Positions 37,175-46,332 of a stretch of 64,000 nt of DNA are shown here, in pieces. The translations under genes were made by a program, and so were the position numbers. The notes beneath the pieces were generated by a model. That model was not told where the DNA came from and ran no database searches. It saw only the letters and a program-made list of their open reading frames with translations. The first letter of the stretch is position 1; every line of letters begins with the position of its first letter. The stretch spans positions 1 to 64,000 of the forward strand of contig NZ_BBPO01000035.1 of the NCBI RefSeq assembly GCF_000787815.1, written 5' to 3'. This DNA is from Streptacidiphilus neutrinimicus (GTDB lineage: Bacteria; Actinomycetota; Actinomycetes; Streptomycetales; Streptomycetaceae).

Positions 37175-37858
37175 TCAGCCGCCGTAGCGGGCGCCGCGCA
37201 GGCGGGGCTCCAGGCCGATCCAGATGACCGACATGAGGCGGCGGGCCGACTCCTCCGGCGGCTCGGGGCTGGCGTCGAGGACCCAGCCCGCCAGGGCGTC
37301 GGCCGCGCCGGTGATGATCGCGGCCATGGCCGCGGCCTCGCCGCGGTCCGGGCGTCCGTCGCCCGAGCGCGGGCCGGGGACGTCGTCGCGGGCGGCCTCG
37401 CGGACGGCACGCCGCAGCAGCGCGGTAACCGCGCTGCTGACCTCGGCCCGCGCCGCGGCGACCTCGGCGACGACCGGCTCGCCCTGCGCCCGCGCCTGCT
37501 GGTAGAGGACGATCCAGCTGTCCCGGTGCTCGGCGACGAACGCGAAGAACGCGGTCAGCCCGCGGAACAGTTGCTCGCCGGGGTCCATCGACGGGTCCGC
37601 CGCCTCCGCGAAGCGGGCGATCAGGCGGTCGGCCTCGCGGCGGATGCACGCCGCGAACAGCTCCTCCTTCGAACCGAGGTAGAGGTAGAGCATCGGCTTG
37701 GAGACCTCGCACTCCTCGGCGATCTCGTCCATCGACGCCGCGTGGTAGCCGGACCGCGAGAAGACCTTCACCGCCGCGTCCAGCATCTGCTGTTCACGCT
37801 GTGCCCTCGGCACGCGCTTCGCCTTCACAGGGGCCTCGTCCCGGGCTTCCGATCGCAC
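37175..37858 (-). CDS. TetR-family transcriptional regulator
   Basis: 227 residues from a GTG at 37858; a second GTG at 37828 with GAGG upstream gives 217. The DNA-binding domain reads VPRAQREQQMLDAAVKVFSRSGYHAASMDEIAEECEVSKPMLYLYLGSKEELF. A helical ligand domain with FAFVAEHRDSWIVLYQQARAQGEPVV follows. It is divergent from an aldehyde dehydrogenase, with an 11-base inverted repeat between them, and probably represses it. Confidence 0.9.
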   Translation of the reverse strand: MRSEARDEAPVKAKRVPRAQREQQMLDAAVKVFSRSGYHAASMDEIAEECEVSKPMLYLYLGSKEELFAACIRREADRLIARFAEAADPSMDPGEQLFRGLTAFFAFVAEHRDSWIVLYQQARAQGEPVVAEVAAARAEVSSAVTALLRRAVREAARDDVPGPRSGDGRPDRGEAAAMAAIITGAADALAGWVLDASPEPPEESARRLMSVIWIGLEPRLRGARYGG

Positions 37859-37893
37859 GCCCCCGAGTCTATGTGCTCCACGCCAGGAGCGAC

Positions 37894-37941
37894 GCCACAG
37901 GTCATGCACTCCTGATGACGCCACGCCACGTGACCTGTGGC
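37894..37941. promoter_or_regulatory. Inverted repeat between tetR and aldehyde dehydrogenase
   Basis: GCCACAGGTCA (37894-37904) and its exact complement TGACCTGTGGC (37931-37941) face each other across 26 bases. Each arm could be a separate half-operator for the adjacent TetR protein, with looping or cooperative binding controlling both divergent genes. Confidence 0.65.
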
Positions 37942-38027
37942 ACTCGGAAGGGGCCTTGCGCGCGGGCCCGGCCACGCCTTGACTAGCACTGCTAAGTTTT
38001 CGTCGCGCGCGGCCCGGAGGGACCAAG

Positions 38028-39446
38028 GTGGAGACCTACACCGACCAGTACATCGGCGGCGGCTGGCGTCCCTCGCTCGGCGAGGGGACGATCACCGTCC
38101 TCAACCCCGCCACCGAGGAGGCCCTCGCCGCCGTCGCCGCGGGCGACGCCGCCGACGTGGAGTCCGCCGTCGCCGCGGCCCGCGCCGCGCAGCGCGCGTG
38201 GGGCGCGAGCAGCAAGGAGACCCGGCTCGCCCACCTGACGGCGATCCGCGACGGCCTGGCCGCGCACCAGGAGGAGATCGCCGCCACGGTCACCGCCGAG
38301 CTCGGCGCGCCGATCGGCTTCTCCACCGCCGTCCACGCGGCGCTGCCGCTCGCGGTGGCCTCGGGCTACGTCGAGCTGCTGGCCGGCTTCGAGTTCACCG
38401 AGCGCGTCGGCAACTCCACCGTCTACCGCGAGCCCGCCGGCGTCGTCGGCGCGATCACGCCGTGGAACTACCCGCTGCACCAGATCGTCGCCAAGGTCGT
38501 CCCCGCCCTGGCGGCCGGCTGCACCGTCGTGCTCAAGCCCGCGGAGGACACCCCGCTGGTGGCGCGCCTGTTCGCGCGGATCGTCCACGAGGCCGGCCTG
38601 CCGGCGGGCGTCTTCAACCTCGTGACCGGCATCGGCTCGGTCGCGGGCGCCGCGCTGGCCGCGCACCCTGACGTGGAGCTGGTCTCCTTCACCGGCTCGA
38701 CCGCCGTCGGCCGCGCGATCGGCGAGCAGGCCGGGCGCGGCATCAAGCGCGTCGCGCTGGAGCTGGGCGGCAAGTCCGCCAACGTCGTCCTGCCGGGGGC
38801 GGACCTGGCCCGCGCGGTCAACGTCAACGTCGGCAACGTCTTCGCCAACTCCGGCCAGACGTGCAGCGCCTGGACCCGCCTGCTGGTGCACCAGGACCAG
38901 TACGAGGAGGCCGTCGCGATCGCGGCCAAGGCCGCGGCGAAGTACGTCCCCGGCGACCCGACCCGCCCCGAGACCCGCCTGGGCCCCGTCGTCAACGCCA
39001 AGCAGCGGGACCGTGTCCGCGGCTACATCCGGGCCGGCCTCGACGCGGGCGCCCGCCTGGTCGCGGGCGGCGTCGACGCCCCCGAGGGCGCGGAGCGCGG
39101 CTTCTTCGTCCGCCCGACGGTCCTGGCCGACGTGACGCCGGACATGACCGTGGCCCAGGAGGAGATCTTCGGCCCGGTCCTGTGCGTGCTGGCGTACCGC
39201 GACGAGGACCACGCGGTGGAGCTCGCCAACGGCACGGACTACGGCCTGGCCGGCGGCGTCTGGGCCGCGGACGAGGCGACTGCCGTCGCGTTCGCCCGCC
39301 GCATGGACACCGGCCAGGTGGACATCAACGGCGGCCGCTTCAACCCGCTGGCGCCGTTCGGCGGCTACAAGGGCTCCGGCGTCGGCCGCGAGCTCGGCCG
39401 CCACGGCCTCGAGGAGTTCCTCCGGACCAAGTCGCTGCAGTTCTAG
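38028..39446 (+). CDS. Aldehyde dehydrogenase (NAD(P)+-dependent)
   Basis: Oxidises an aldehyde to the acid. 472 residues from a GTG with GGAGGG upstream. The active-site Cys is C279 (SGQTCSAWTR) and the general base Glu is E245 (LELGGKSANVV). The coenzyme motif FTGSTAVGRAI and the WNYPLHQIVAKV segment are also present. Substrate is unknown. It is controlled by the divergent TetR and followed by an alcohol dehydrogenase in the same direction, separated by a repeat copy; together they could oxidise an alcohol through its aldehyde to an acid. Confidence 0.94.
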   Translation: METYTDQYIGGGWRPSLGEGTITVLNPATEEALAAVAAGDAADVESAVAAARAAQRAWGASSKETRLAHLTAIRDGLAAHQEEIAATVTAELGAPIGFSTAVHAALPLAVASGYVELLAGFEFTERVGNSTVYREPAGVVGAITPWNYPLHQIVAKVVPALAAGCTVVLKPAEDTPLVARLFARIVHEAGLPAGVFNLVTGIGSVAGAALAAHPDVELVSFTGSTAVGRAIGEQAGRGIKRVALELGGKSANVVLPGADLARAVNVNVGNVFANSGQTCSAWTRLLVHQDQYEEAVAIAAKAAAKYVPGDPTRPETRLGPVVNAKQRDRVRGYIRAGLDAGARLVAGGVDAPEGAERGFFVRPTVLADVTPDMTVAQEEIFGPVLCVLAYRDEDHAVELANGTDYGLAGGVWAADEATAVAFARRMDTGQVDINGGRFNPLAPFGGYKGSGVGRELGRHGLEEFLRTKSLQF

Positions 39447-39466
39447 ACCTGCAGGTGCATCTCCTC

Positions 39467-39596
39467 AGGGGCGCGAGGCTCTGCCGACATGCGGCTCCGC
39501 CGCGTGGGCGCGACACGGCACCCGCCCATGGAGAACACCGAACGCGCCGGGCCATCCGCGCAGGGTGGTTGCCCGCGCAGTTCCTCGCGCCCCCAA
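39467..39596. repeat. Dispersed intergenic palindromic repeat, copy 3
   Basis: Starts AGGGGCGCGAGGCTCTGCCG, then GCCGCGTGGGCGCGACACGG, and ends GCGCAGTTCCTCGCGCCCC. The left end matches copy 1a and the right end the inverted arm of copies 1b and 4. It fills the gap between the aldehyde and alcohol dehydrogenase genes, starting 20 bases after the stop codon. Confidence 0.85.
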
Positions 39597-39627
39597 GGGT
39601 TCCCCTCCATAGAAAGGCTCTCCCCTC

Positions 39628-40716
39628 GTGACGACGACGGTTCGTGCCGCGCTGCTCTCCTCCGTGGGCGCTCAGCTGGAGCTCACCGAGATCACCCTCC
39701 CCGACCCCGGCCCCGGACAGGTGCGGGTGAAGCTCGCCGCCGCGGGGGTGTGCCACTCCGACCTGTCGCTCTCGACGGGCGTGCTCCGCGCGGCGACGCC
39801 CGTCGTCCTCGGCCATGAGGGCGCAGGGACGGTCGTCGCCGTCGGGGAGGGGGTGACCAAGGTCGCCCCCGGCGACTCCGTCGTGCTGAACTGGGCGCCG
39901 GCCTGCGGGCACTGCCACCTGTGCGAGCTCGGCGAGCCGTGGCTGTGCGAGAACTCCTACGCCGCCTCCGTCGAGACGTACGCCGCGCTGGGGGACGGCA
40001 CCGGCGTCTACCCGGGCCTCGGTGTCGCCGCCTTCGCCGAGGAGACGGTCGTCTCCGAGCGCGCCGTGATCCCGCTGCCGCAGGGCGTCCCGCTGGACGC
40101 CGCCGCGCTGCTCGGCTGCGCGGTGCTGACCGGCTACGGCGCGGTCCACAACTCCGCGCGGGTGCGGGAGGGCGAGTCCGCGGTCGTCTTCGGGCTGGGC
40201 GGTGTGGGCCTGGCCGTGCTGCAGGGGCTGCGGATCGCCGGCGCGGGGCCGGTCGTCGCGGTGGACGTCACGCCGGAGAAGGAGGAGCTGGCGCGCCGCC
40301 ACGGCGCGACGGACTTCGTCCTGGCCGACGAGCAGACGGCCAAGACCGTCCGCAAGCTGACCGGCGGGCACGGCGCCGACCACGCCTTCGAGTGCGTGGG
40401 CCGCTCCGCCACCATCCGCGCCGCCTGGAACTCCACCCGCCGCGGCGGTCGCGCCACCGTGGTCGGCATCGGCTCCAAGGACGACCAGGTCTCCTTCAAC
40501 GCCCTGGAGATCTTCCACTTCGCCCGGACCCTGACCGCCTGCGTCTACGGCGACGGTGTCCCGGAGCGCGACCTCCCGATCCTCGCCGACCACGTCCGCG
40601 CGGGCCGCCTCGACCTCGACGCCCTCATCACGGACCGGATCACCCTCGACGACATCCCGGCCGCCTTCGACCGCATGCGCGAGGGCAAGGGCGGCCGCTC
40701 CTTGATCACCTTCTAG
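39628..40716 (+). CDS. Zinc-dependent alcohol dehydrogenase (MDR superfamily, class III-like)
   Basis: Interconverts alcohols and aldehydes with NAD. 362 residues from a GTG. Catalytic zinc ligands are C42 (GVCHSD) and H63-E64 (GHEG). The structural zinc lobe C93-x2-C96-x2-C99-x7-C107 is complete. The Rossmann motif is VVFGLGGVGLAVLQGL. Chain length and lobe pattern fit the class III/mycothiol-dependent group, but substrate is not certain. Likely works with the preceding aldehyde dehydrogenase. Confidence 0.93.
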   Translation: MTTTVRAALLSSVGAQLELTEITLPDPGPGQVRVKLAAAGVCHSDLSLSTGVLRAATPVVLGHEGAGTVVAVGEGVTKVAPGDSVVLNWAPACGHCHLCELGEPWLCENSYAASVETYAALGDGTGVYPGLGVAAFAEETVVSERAVIPLPQGVPLDAAALLGCAVLTGYGAVHNSARVREGESAVVFGLGGVGLAVLQGLRIAGAGPVVAVDVTPEKEELARRHGATDFVLADEQTAKTVRKLTGGHGADHAFECVGRSATIRAAWNSTRRGGRATVVGIGSKDDQVSFNALEIFHFARTLTACVYGDGVPERDLPILADHVRAGRLDLDALITDRITLDDIPAAFDRMREGKGGRSLITF

Positions 40717-40806
40717 GTCGCCCGCTCCGGCCCGGTAGAGTGGTGCGGTTGCCCGCAACGAACGCTGCGCCACAAGACCGACTGTGCGAAGGACCTGAGG
40801 AACGAC

Positions 40807-42420
40807 GTGAGCACCGACTCCCCCGCCACCGCTGCCCAGGTTCTGCAGGAGGCCTCGCGCCGCCGCACCTTCGCCGTCATCTCGCACCCCGACGCCGGTA
40901 AGTCGACGCTGACCGAGGCGCTCGCGCTGCACGCGCAGGCGATCACCTCGGCCGGCGCCGTGCACGGCAAGGGCGGGCGCAAGGGCGTCACGTCCGACTG
41001 GATGGAGCTGGAGCGGGACCGAGGGATCTCGGTGACCTCCGCCGCGCTGCAGTTCGGGCACCGCGACCACGTGATGAACCTGGTCGACACCCCCGGTCAC
41101 GCCGACTTCTCCGAGGACACCTACCGTGTCCTGTCCGCGGTCGACTGCGCGATCATGCTGGTGGACGCGGCCAAGGGCCTGGAGGAGCAGACCCGCAAGC
41201 TGTTCTCCGTCTGCCGCCACCGCGGCGTGCCGGTGATCACGTTCATCAACAAGTGGGACCGCCGTGGTCGCGAGGCGCTGGAGCTGCTGGACGACATCCA
41301 GAACATCCTGGAGATCACGCCCGTCCCGCAGGTCTGGCCGGTCGGCAACGCGGGCAACTTCCGCGGCCTGGTCGAGGCGGCGGACACCGAGCAGTTCCTG
41401 AAGTACACCCGCGTCCCCGGCGGCACCCACGAGGCCGAGGAGGAGCGGATGGACGCCGCCGCGGCCGAGGCCGTCGAGGGCGAGCTGTGGCCGACCGCGC
41501 TGGAGGAGCTGGAGCTCGCGCTCGACTCCGGGCCGGGCTGGGACCCGCAGGCCTTCCGCGAGGGCAAGATCACCCCGGTTTTCTTCGGCTCCGCGCTCAC
41601 CAACATCGGTGTCCGGCTGCTGCTCGACGCCGTCGTGGACCTGGCCCCGTCCCCCGACGCCCGCGAGATGGCGAACGGCGACCACCGCCCGGTGGAGGAG
41701 GACTTCTCCGGCGTGGTGTTCAAGATCCAGGCCAACATGGACCCGGCCCACCGCGACCGCATCGCGTTCATCCGCGTCTGCTCCGGCGTCTTCGAGCGCG
41801 GCATGAACGTCACCCGCGCGGCCTCCGGCCGCTCGCTGGCGACCAAGTACGCGCACACCGTCTTCGGCGCCGAGCGCACCGTCGCGGACATCTGCTACCC
41901 CGGCGACGTGGTCGGCCTGATCAACGCGACCGCGCTGCGCGTCGGCGACACGCTCTACGTGGGCAAGAAGGCCGAGTTCCCGCCGCTGCCGGCGTTCGCC
42001 CCCGAGCACTTCGCGGTGGCGCGGCCCAAGGACATCAGCCGCAGCAAGCAGTTCCGCAAGGGCATCTCGCAGCTGGACGAGGAAGGCGTGGTCCAGGTCC
42101 TCACCTCGGACCGCCGCGGTGACCAGGCCCCGGTGCTGGCCGCGGTCGGCCCGATGCAGTTCGACGTCGTGCTGCACCGCATGGAGCACGAGTTCTCCTC
42201 GCCGATCGTGCTGGAACGCCTGCCCTACTCGCTCGCTCGCGTCACCGACGCGGCCGGGGCGGAGGTGCTGAACCGCTCCCGCCTGGTCACCGGCGAGCCG
42301 CTGACCCGCCGCAGCGACAACGCGATGCTCGCGCTGTTCGGCGACAAGTGGCAGCTCAACAGCTTCGTCCGGGGCAACCCGGACGTGAAGCTGGAGACGC
42401 TGATCGCGACCGCGGACTGA
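40807..42420 (+). CDS. prfC: Peptide chain release factor 3
   Basis: GTPase that recycles release factors 1 and 2 from the ribosome after termination. 537 residues, the family's usual length. GTP-binding motifs are D29-A-G-K32-S-T (P-loop), D94-T-P-G-H (switch II) and N148-K-W-D. Other hallmarks are GRKGVTSDWMELERDRGISVTSA, PVFFGSALTNIGV and RPKDISRSKQFRKGISQLDEEG. The GTG start has GAGGAA upstream. Convergent with the sigma factor gene, with only 7 bases between. Confidence 0.97.
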   Translation: MSTDSPATAAQVLQEASRRRTFAVISHPDAGKSTLTEALALHAQAITSAGAVHGKGGRKGVTSDWMELERDRGISVTSAALQFGHRDHVMNLVDTPGHADFSEDTYRVLSAVDCAIMLVDAAKGLEEQTRKLFSVCRHRGVPVITFINKWDRRGREALELLDDIQNILEITPVPQVWPVGNAGNFRGLVEAADTEQFLKYTRVPGGTHEAEEERMDAAAAEAVEGELWPTALEELELALDSGPGWDPQAFREGKITPVFFGSALTNIGVRLLLDAVVDLAPSPDAREMANGDHRPVEEDFSGVVFKIQANMDPAHRDRIAFIRVCSGVFERGMNVTRAASGRSLATKYAHTVFGAERTVADICYPGDVVGLINATALRVGDTLYVGKKAEFPPLPAFAPEHFAVARPKDISRSKQFRKGISQLDEEGVVQVLTSDRRGDQAPVLAAVGPMQFDVVLHRMEHEFSSPIVLERLPYSLARVTDAAGAEVLNRSRLVTGEPLTRRSDNAMLALFGDKWQLNSFVRGNPDVKLETLIATAD

Positions 42421-42427
42421 CGCTCCC

Positions 42428-43351
42428 TCACCTCGCCTGGCGGCGGGCCTCCTTGAACGCGCGGGAGACCTCCCAGGCATCGGCGACCGGGCCCACGTGG
42501 CCCAGCTTGTCGGGGTTGAGCACGAGGCGGACGGCCTGGATCTCCCCGTCCAGGACGTCGAGTTCCAGGGTGTGCAGCACCTTGCCGTCGCGGTCGCGGA
42601 CGATCGCGCCCGGCTGGCCGTTGATCGCGTGGGGCTCGATCGTGAGCCCGAGGCGGACCAGGGCGGGGAAGACGGCGGCGAGCAGCCGGGCCACCTTGTC
42701 CGCGCCCGCGATCGCCCTCGCCAGCTGCGGGGCCTTGCCGCCGCCGTCGCCGACCATGGAGACGTCGGCGGCGAGCAGGTGCCGCAGGCCGTCGACGTCG
42801 CCCTCGCGCAGTGCGTCGAAGAACCGTGCGGCGAGCTCCTCGCGCTCCTTGCGGTCGGCCTCGAACCGGGGCCGACCGGCGTTCATGTGGCGCCTGGCCC
42901 GCACCACGAGCTGGCGGCAGGCCTCCTCGGAGCGTCCGACGGCCGAGGCGATCTCCGCGAAGCCGAAGTCGAAGACCTCGCGCAGCACGAAGACCGCGCG
43001 CTCCAGCGGGCTCAGCCGCTCCAGCAGCAACAGCGCCGCCGTGGACACGGAGTCGGCCAACTCGGCCGAGCGGGCCGGGTCCTGGTAGGGGTCGGCGAGC
43101 AGCGGCTCGGGGAACCACGGCCCGAGGTACTCCTCCCGCTGGACCCGGGCCGAGCGCAGCACGTCGATCGAGATCCGGGTGACCACGGCGGAGAGGAAGG
43201 ACTTGGTCGACCTCGGCTCGGTGTCGGTGGCCTCGAAGCGCAGCCAGGTCTCCTGGACCGCGTCCTCGGCCTCGCTGACGCTGCCCAGGACCCGGTACGC
43301 GATGGAGAACAGCAGCGGGCGCAGCTCCGCGAAGTCCTCGACCTTGCTCAT
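42428..43351 (-). CDS. sigJ: ECF41-type RNA polymerase sigma factor with SnoaL-like C-terminal domain (SigJ-like)
   Basis: 307 residues. The sigma-2 region has YRVLGSVSEAEDAVQETWLRF; sigma-4 has LSPLERAVFVLREVFDFGFAEIASAVGRSEEACRQLVVRARRHM. A SnoaL/NTF2-like C-terminal extension carries the ECF41 family motifs DGGGK and LNPDKL, which tune activity in place of an anti-sigma factor. The gene lies 46 bases after a carboxymuconolactone decarboxylase gene, the partner typical of ECF41, and a consensus-like ECF41 promoter precedes that gene. The inducing signal is unknown. Confidence 0.95.
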   Translation of the reverse strand: MSKVEDFAELRPLLFSIAYRVLGSVSEAEDAVQETWLRFEATDTEPRSTKSFLSAVVTRISIDVLRSARVQREEYLGPWFPEPLLADPYQDPARSAELADSVSTAALLLLERLSPLERAVFVLREVFDFGFAEIASAVGRSEEACRQLVVRARRHMNAGRPRFEADRKEREELAARFFDALREGDVDGLRHLLAADVSMVGDGGGKAPQLARAIAGADKVARLLAAVFPALVRLGLTIEPHAINGQPGAIVRDRDGKVLHTLELDVLDGEIQAVRLVLNPDKLGHVGPVADAWEVSRAFKEARRQAR

Positions 43352-43397
43352 CGTGCGATCCTTCCCCGTCCCCCGGTGGCCAACCGATCCGCCCGCG

Positions 43398-43874
43398 TCA
43401 GTGCAGCTGTCCGGCGGCGTAGTCGCCGGCGCAGGGCTGGCGGGTGATGATGTTCATCCGGTTCACCATGTTCATGAACCCGATGTGGATCACCAGCGCG
43501 GTGAGCTGGTCGCCGTCGTAATGCCGGGCGGCGTTCTCCCACACCGCGTCGCTGACCCCCTCCGCCGCGTCCGCCACCCGGGTCCCCTCCTCTGCGAGCG
43601 CGAGCGCGGCCCGCTCGGCCTCGGTGAACACGGTGGCCTCGCGCCACCCCGCCACCAGCGCGAGCCGCACGGGGCTCTCGCCCGCCGCGAGCGCCTCCTT
43701 GGCGTGCATGTCCAGGCAGACCGCGCACCCGTTGATCTGGCTCACCCGCGTCGACACCAGCTCCTGGGTGCTCACGGGCAGCCCCGCCTCCCTGATCGCC
43801 TTGCCCGCGGCCATGAAGTGCTTGAGCGCCTTGCCGGAGACGGGAGCGGCGAAGAAGTCGAGTCGCGCGTCCAT
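43398..43874 (-). CDS. Carboxymuconolactone decarboxylase/AhpD-like protein
   Basis: 158 residues from an ATG with GGAGGA upstream. The redox signature is C50-x-x-C53-x3-H57 (QINGCAVCLDMHAKEA), as in AhpD-type alkylhydroperoxidases. The family acts either as a ring-cleavage decarboxylase or a peroxidase-coupled disulfide enzyme; the CxxCxxxH favours the second. It is the genomic partner of ECF41 sigma factors and the likely output of this one. First gene of a two-gene operon. Confidence 0.92.
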   Translation of the reverse strand: MDARLDFFAAPVSGKALKHFMAAGKAIREAGLPVSTQELVSTRVSQINGCAVCLDMHAKEALAAGESPVRLALVAGWREATVFTEAERAALALAEEGTRVADAAEGVSDAVWENAARHYDGDQLTALVIHIGFMNMVNRMNIITRQPCAGDYAAGQLH

Positions 43875-43913
43875 GGTGTGTTCCTCCGTCGTCGTGAGTG
43901 CTGACACCCCCGA

Positions 43914-43940
43914 GACGAACGGACCCGCCCGCCCGTGACA
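43914..43940 (-). promoter_or_regulatory. ECF41-type promoter of the CMD-sigJ operon
   Basis: On the minus strand TGTCACG (43940-43934) and CGTC (43917-43914) are separated by exactly 16 bases. The published ECF41 consensus is TGTCACA-16-CGTC. It lies about 40 bases before the CMD start codon, so the sigma factor very probably drives its own operon. Confidence 0.85.
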
Positions 43941-44026
43941 CGGGTGGATGTGACCCGCGTCACGACGGATCCCCGGGTCCGGCCAGGTCCGCACCCCGGA
44001 GGGCCGACGGATCGCGACGGCTCGGC

Positions 44027-45283
44027 TCAGTCCCCGCCGTGGGCGAGGTAGGCGCGCTGGGTGGCGATGTGGTCGGCGATGTGGCGGGCGTCGTGCCAGA
44101 CGCCCCAGATGAAACTGGAGCCGCGGCGGGACTGCCAGGGGAGGCCGAGGAAGTAGACGCCCGGCTCGGCGGAGACGCCGCGGCGCTGGTGCGGACGGCC
44201 GCTCGGGTCGAAGGCGTCGACCTCGAGCCAGCCGAAGTCGGTGGCGTAGCCCGTCGCCCAGACGATCGAGGTGACGCCGGCCTCGGCCAGGTCGAGTTCC
44301 CGGCGCGGGTGCGCCACGCAGTCCGGTTCGGGGCCGAGGACGTGCGCCTGCGGCTCCTGCGGCAGGTCGAGGCCGTTGCGCTCGACGTACGCGTCGGCCG
44401 CGCGCAGGAGCGCGAGGTACTTGGCGTCGCCGGCTGCGATGTTGGCGGCGAGGTCGGGCGCGAAGCGCAGAACGCCGTCGGCGCAGGAGGCGGTCAGGCC
44501 GAGCAGTTCGATGCCGTCGGCGGCCAGTTCGCGGAAGTCCACGGTGTGACCCCCGCGGGCGCCGCTGACAGCGATGGTGACGTGTTCCGCGCCCTGCGGC
44601 GGCGTCTCCGCGTCCCACAGCCCGAGCACGCCGAGCCACCAGCAGAAGTCACGCCCGCGGTACTGGCGCGGCGGCCGGTCGTGCGGGCCCACGGAGAGGA
44701 ACACCCGGCGGCCGGACCGGCGCAGCTCGTCGGCGATCTGCACGCCCGAGGAGCCCGCGCCGACCACGAGCACCGCGCCCTCCGGCAGTTGGCCGGGGTT
44801 GCGGTAGGCGTGGGAGTGGATCTGCACGGGCACCGCGCCGTCCGGCACGATCGGCGGGATCAGCGGCCGCTGGAACGGGCCGGTCGCCGCCACGACGAAG
44901 CGCGCGTCGATCGGGCCCTGCGACGTCTCGACCCGGAAGCCGGGCCGGCCCGTGTGCCTGCGCACGGAGGTCACCTCGACGCCGCACCGGACCGGTGCGC
45001 CGATCTTCTGCGCGTACGCGACGAAGTAGTCCGCGACCTGCTCCTTGGAGGCGAAGGCGTCGGGGGCGACGCCCTCGAACTCCAGCCCGGGGAACCGGTC
45101 GTGCCACGCGGGCCCGTTGGCGACCAGGGAGTCCCACCGCGCCGTGCGCCACCGCTCGGCGATCCGGTCCCGCTCCAGGACGAGGTGCGGGATGCCATGG
45201 GCGCCCAGATGCTCGCTCATCGCCACGCCCGCCTGGCCCGCCCCGACGACGACCACGTCGACTTCGGTCACTTCACTCGGCAT
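44027..45283 (-). CDS. Flavin-containing monooxygenase (FAD/NADPH-dependent, CzcO-like)
   Basis: 418 residues from the ATG at 45283 with GGAGG upstream (an in-frame GTG at 45295 is less well placed). Motifs: FAD site VVVVGAGQAGVAMSEHL, NADPH site VLVVGAGSSGVQIADEL and the terminal VWATGYATDFGWLE ATG motif. Probably oxygenates a nitrogen, sulfur or ketone centre of a small molecule. It lies downstream of the LysR gene; the gap contains an ATCTGATT element also found in the LysR box, so it may be a LysR target. Confidence 0.9.
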   Translation of the reverse strand: MPSEVTEVDVVVVGAGQAGVAMSEHLGAHGIPHLVLERDRIAERWRTARWDSLVANGPAWHDRFPGLEFEGVAPDAFASKEQVADYFVAYAQKIGAPVRCGVEVTSVRRHTGRPGFRVETSQGPIDARFVVAATGPFQRPLIPPIVPDGAVPVQIHSHAYRNPGQLPEGAVLVVGAGSSGVQIADELRRSGRRVFLSVGPHDRPPRQYRGRDFCWWLGVLGLWDAETPPQGAEHVTIAVSGARGGHTVDFRELAADGIELLGLTASCADGVLRFAPDLAANIAAGDAKYLALLRAADAYVERNGLDLPQEPQAHVLGPEPDCVAHPRRELDLAEAGVTSIVWATGYATDFGWLEVDAFDPSGRPHQRRGVSAEPGVYFLGLPWQSRRGSSFIWGVWHDARHIADHIATQRAYLAHGGD

Positions 45284-45385
45284 TGCACCCTCCACTGCGG
45301 CGGTTGTCCGTCGGTGAAATCGTCAGGCGCTGCCTTGAGTTCTGTCTAATAGAAGTTTTCGTTGCGAGTGATCTGATTTAGTGAT

Positions 45386-46306
45386 TCATCGACGGGCGGG
45401 CGCGGCCAGCAGCTCGTGGGCGAGCTGCGCGACGGCCGCCGCCCGCCCGGTCTGGCGTACGCCGTCCATCCGGGCGAGGACCAGATCCAGCGGTGGGTGC
45501 TCGTTCGTGAGCGCGAGGACGGCCACCTTGGCGCCGCTGTAGGTGTCGTCGGTCGCGGGGCGCTGGTGCAGCACCGAGAAGCCGTGGCCGAGTGCCACGA
45601 GCGAGCGGACCGCCTCGTAGTTGTGCGAGCGGTGGCGGACCACGGGCGTGATGCCGGTCGCGGTGACGAGCGACCAGAAGTAGTCACGGCTGTGCGGCAG
45701 GTCGAGCAGGACGAACGGTTCGTCGGCCAGCTCGGCCAGGTCGACGGCGCCGCGACCGGCCAGCGGGTGGTCGGCCGCGACGAGCGCGTGGACCGGCAGG
45801 GAGGCGACGGTGTCGCGCGCGACGCCGGGCCCGAGGCCGAGGTCGTAGGTGAGGGCGAAGTCGATCCGGCCGGTGCGCAGCGCCCGGTCGAGCTCGTCCG
45901 CCTCGCCCTCGACGACGTCGATCCGGAGCCCGGGGTGGCGGTCCGCCGCCGCGACCAGCAGCCCCGGCAGGACGAAGGGGGCCAGGGTGACGAAGCAACC
46001 GAGCCGGACCGGCCCGCTCAGCCCGCCCTCGACGCCGCGCGCCTCGGCGGCCACGTCGAGCGCGTGCGTGAGGAGCTCGCGCGCCTGCAGCAGCAGCCGG
46101 TCCCCGGCGGGGGTGGTGACCAGGCCCTTGCCCTTGCGGCGGATGAACAGCTGGACGCCGAGCTCGTGCTCCAGGTTCGAGACCGCGGTGGACACCGCCG
46201 ACTGTGCGATCAGCAGCCGCTCGGCGGCCGCCGTCATGCTGCCGGCCTCGGCGGCCACGACGAAGTACCGCAGCTGCGCCAGCGTGAATCCGACCGCTTC
46301 CGTCAT
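45386..46306 (-). CDS. LysR-family transcriptional regulator
   Basis: 306 residues. The N-terminal winged helix reads FTLAQLRYFVVAAEAGSMTAAAERLLIAQSAVSTAVSNLEHELGVQLFIRRKGKGL. The C-terminal part is a periplasmic-binding-like co-inducer domain. It is divergent from the ridA operon, with a perfect LysR-type box in between, and most likely activates it in response to a substrate. Confidence 0.94.
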   Translation of the reverse strand: MTEAVGFTLAQLRYFVVAAEAGSMTAAAERLLIAQSAVSTAVSNLEHELGVQLFIRRKGKGLVTTPAGDRLLLQARELLTHALDVAAEARGVEGGLSGPVRLGCFVTLAPFVLPGLLVAAADRHPGLRIDVVEGEADELDRALRTGRIDFALTYDLGLGPGVARDTVASLPVHALVAADHPLAGRGAVDLAELADEPFVLLDLPHSRDYFWSLVTATGITPVVRHRSHNYEAVRSLVALGHGFSVLHQRPATDDTYSGAKVAVLALTNEHPPLDLVLARMDGVRQTGRAAAVAQLAHELLAAPARR

Positions 46307-46332
46307 GCCTCCGCACCCTCCGCATTCGCATG

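Noticed and set aside
40807-42420. prfC considered as a tetracycline-resistance ribosomal protection protein
   Set aside because: Length, SRSKQFRKGISQLDEEG and lack of the domain IV-V pattern of TetM fit release factor 3.
39340-42480. 1046-codon minus-strand frame
   Set aside because: Antisense shadow of the alcohol dehydrogenase and prfC genes, which have clear domains.
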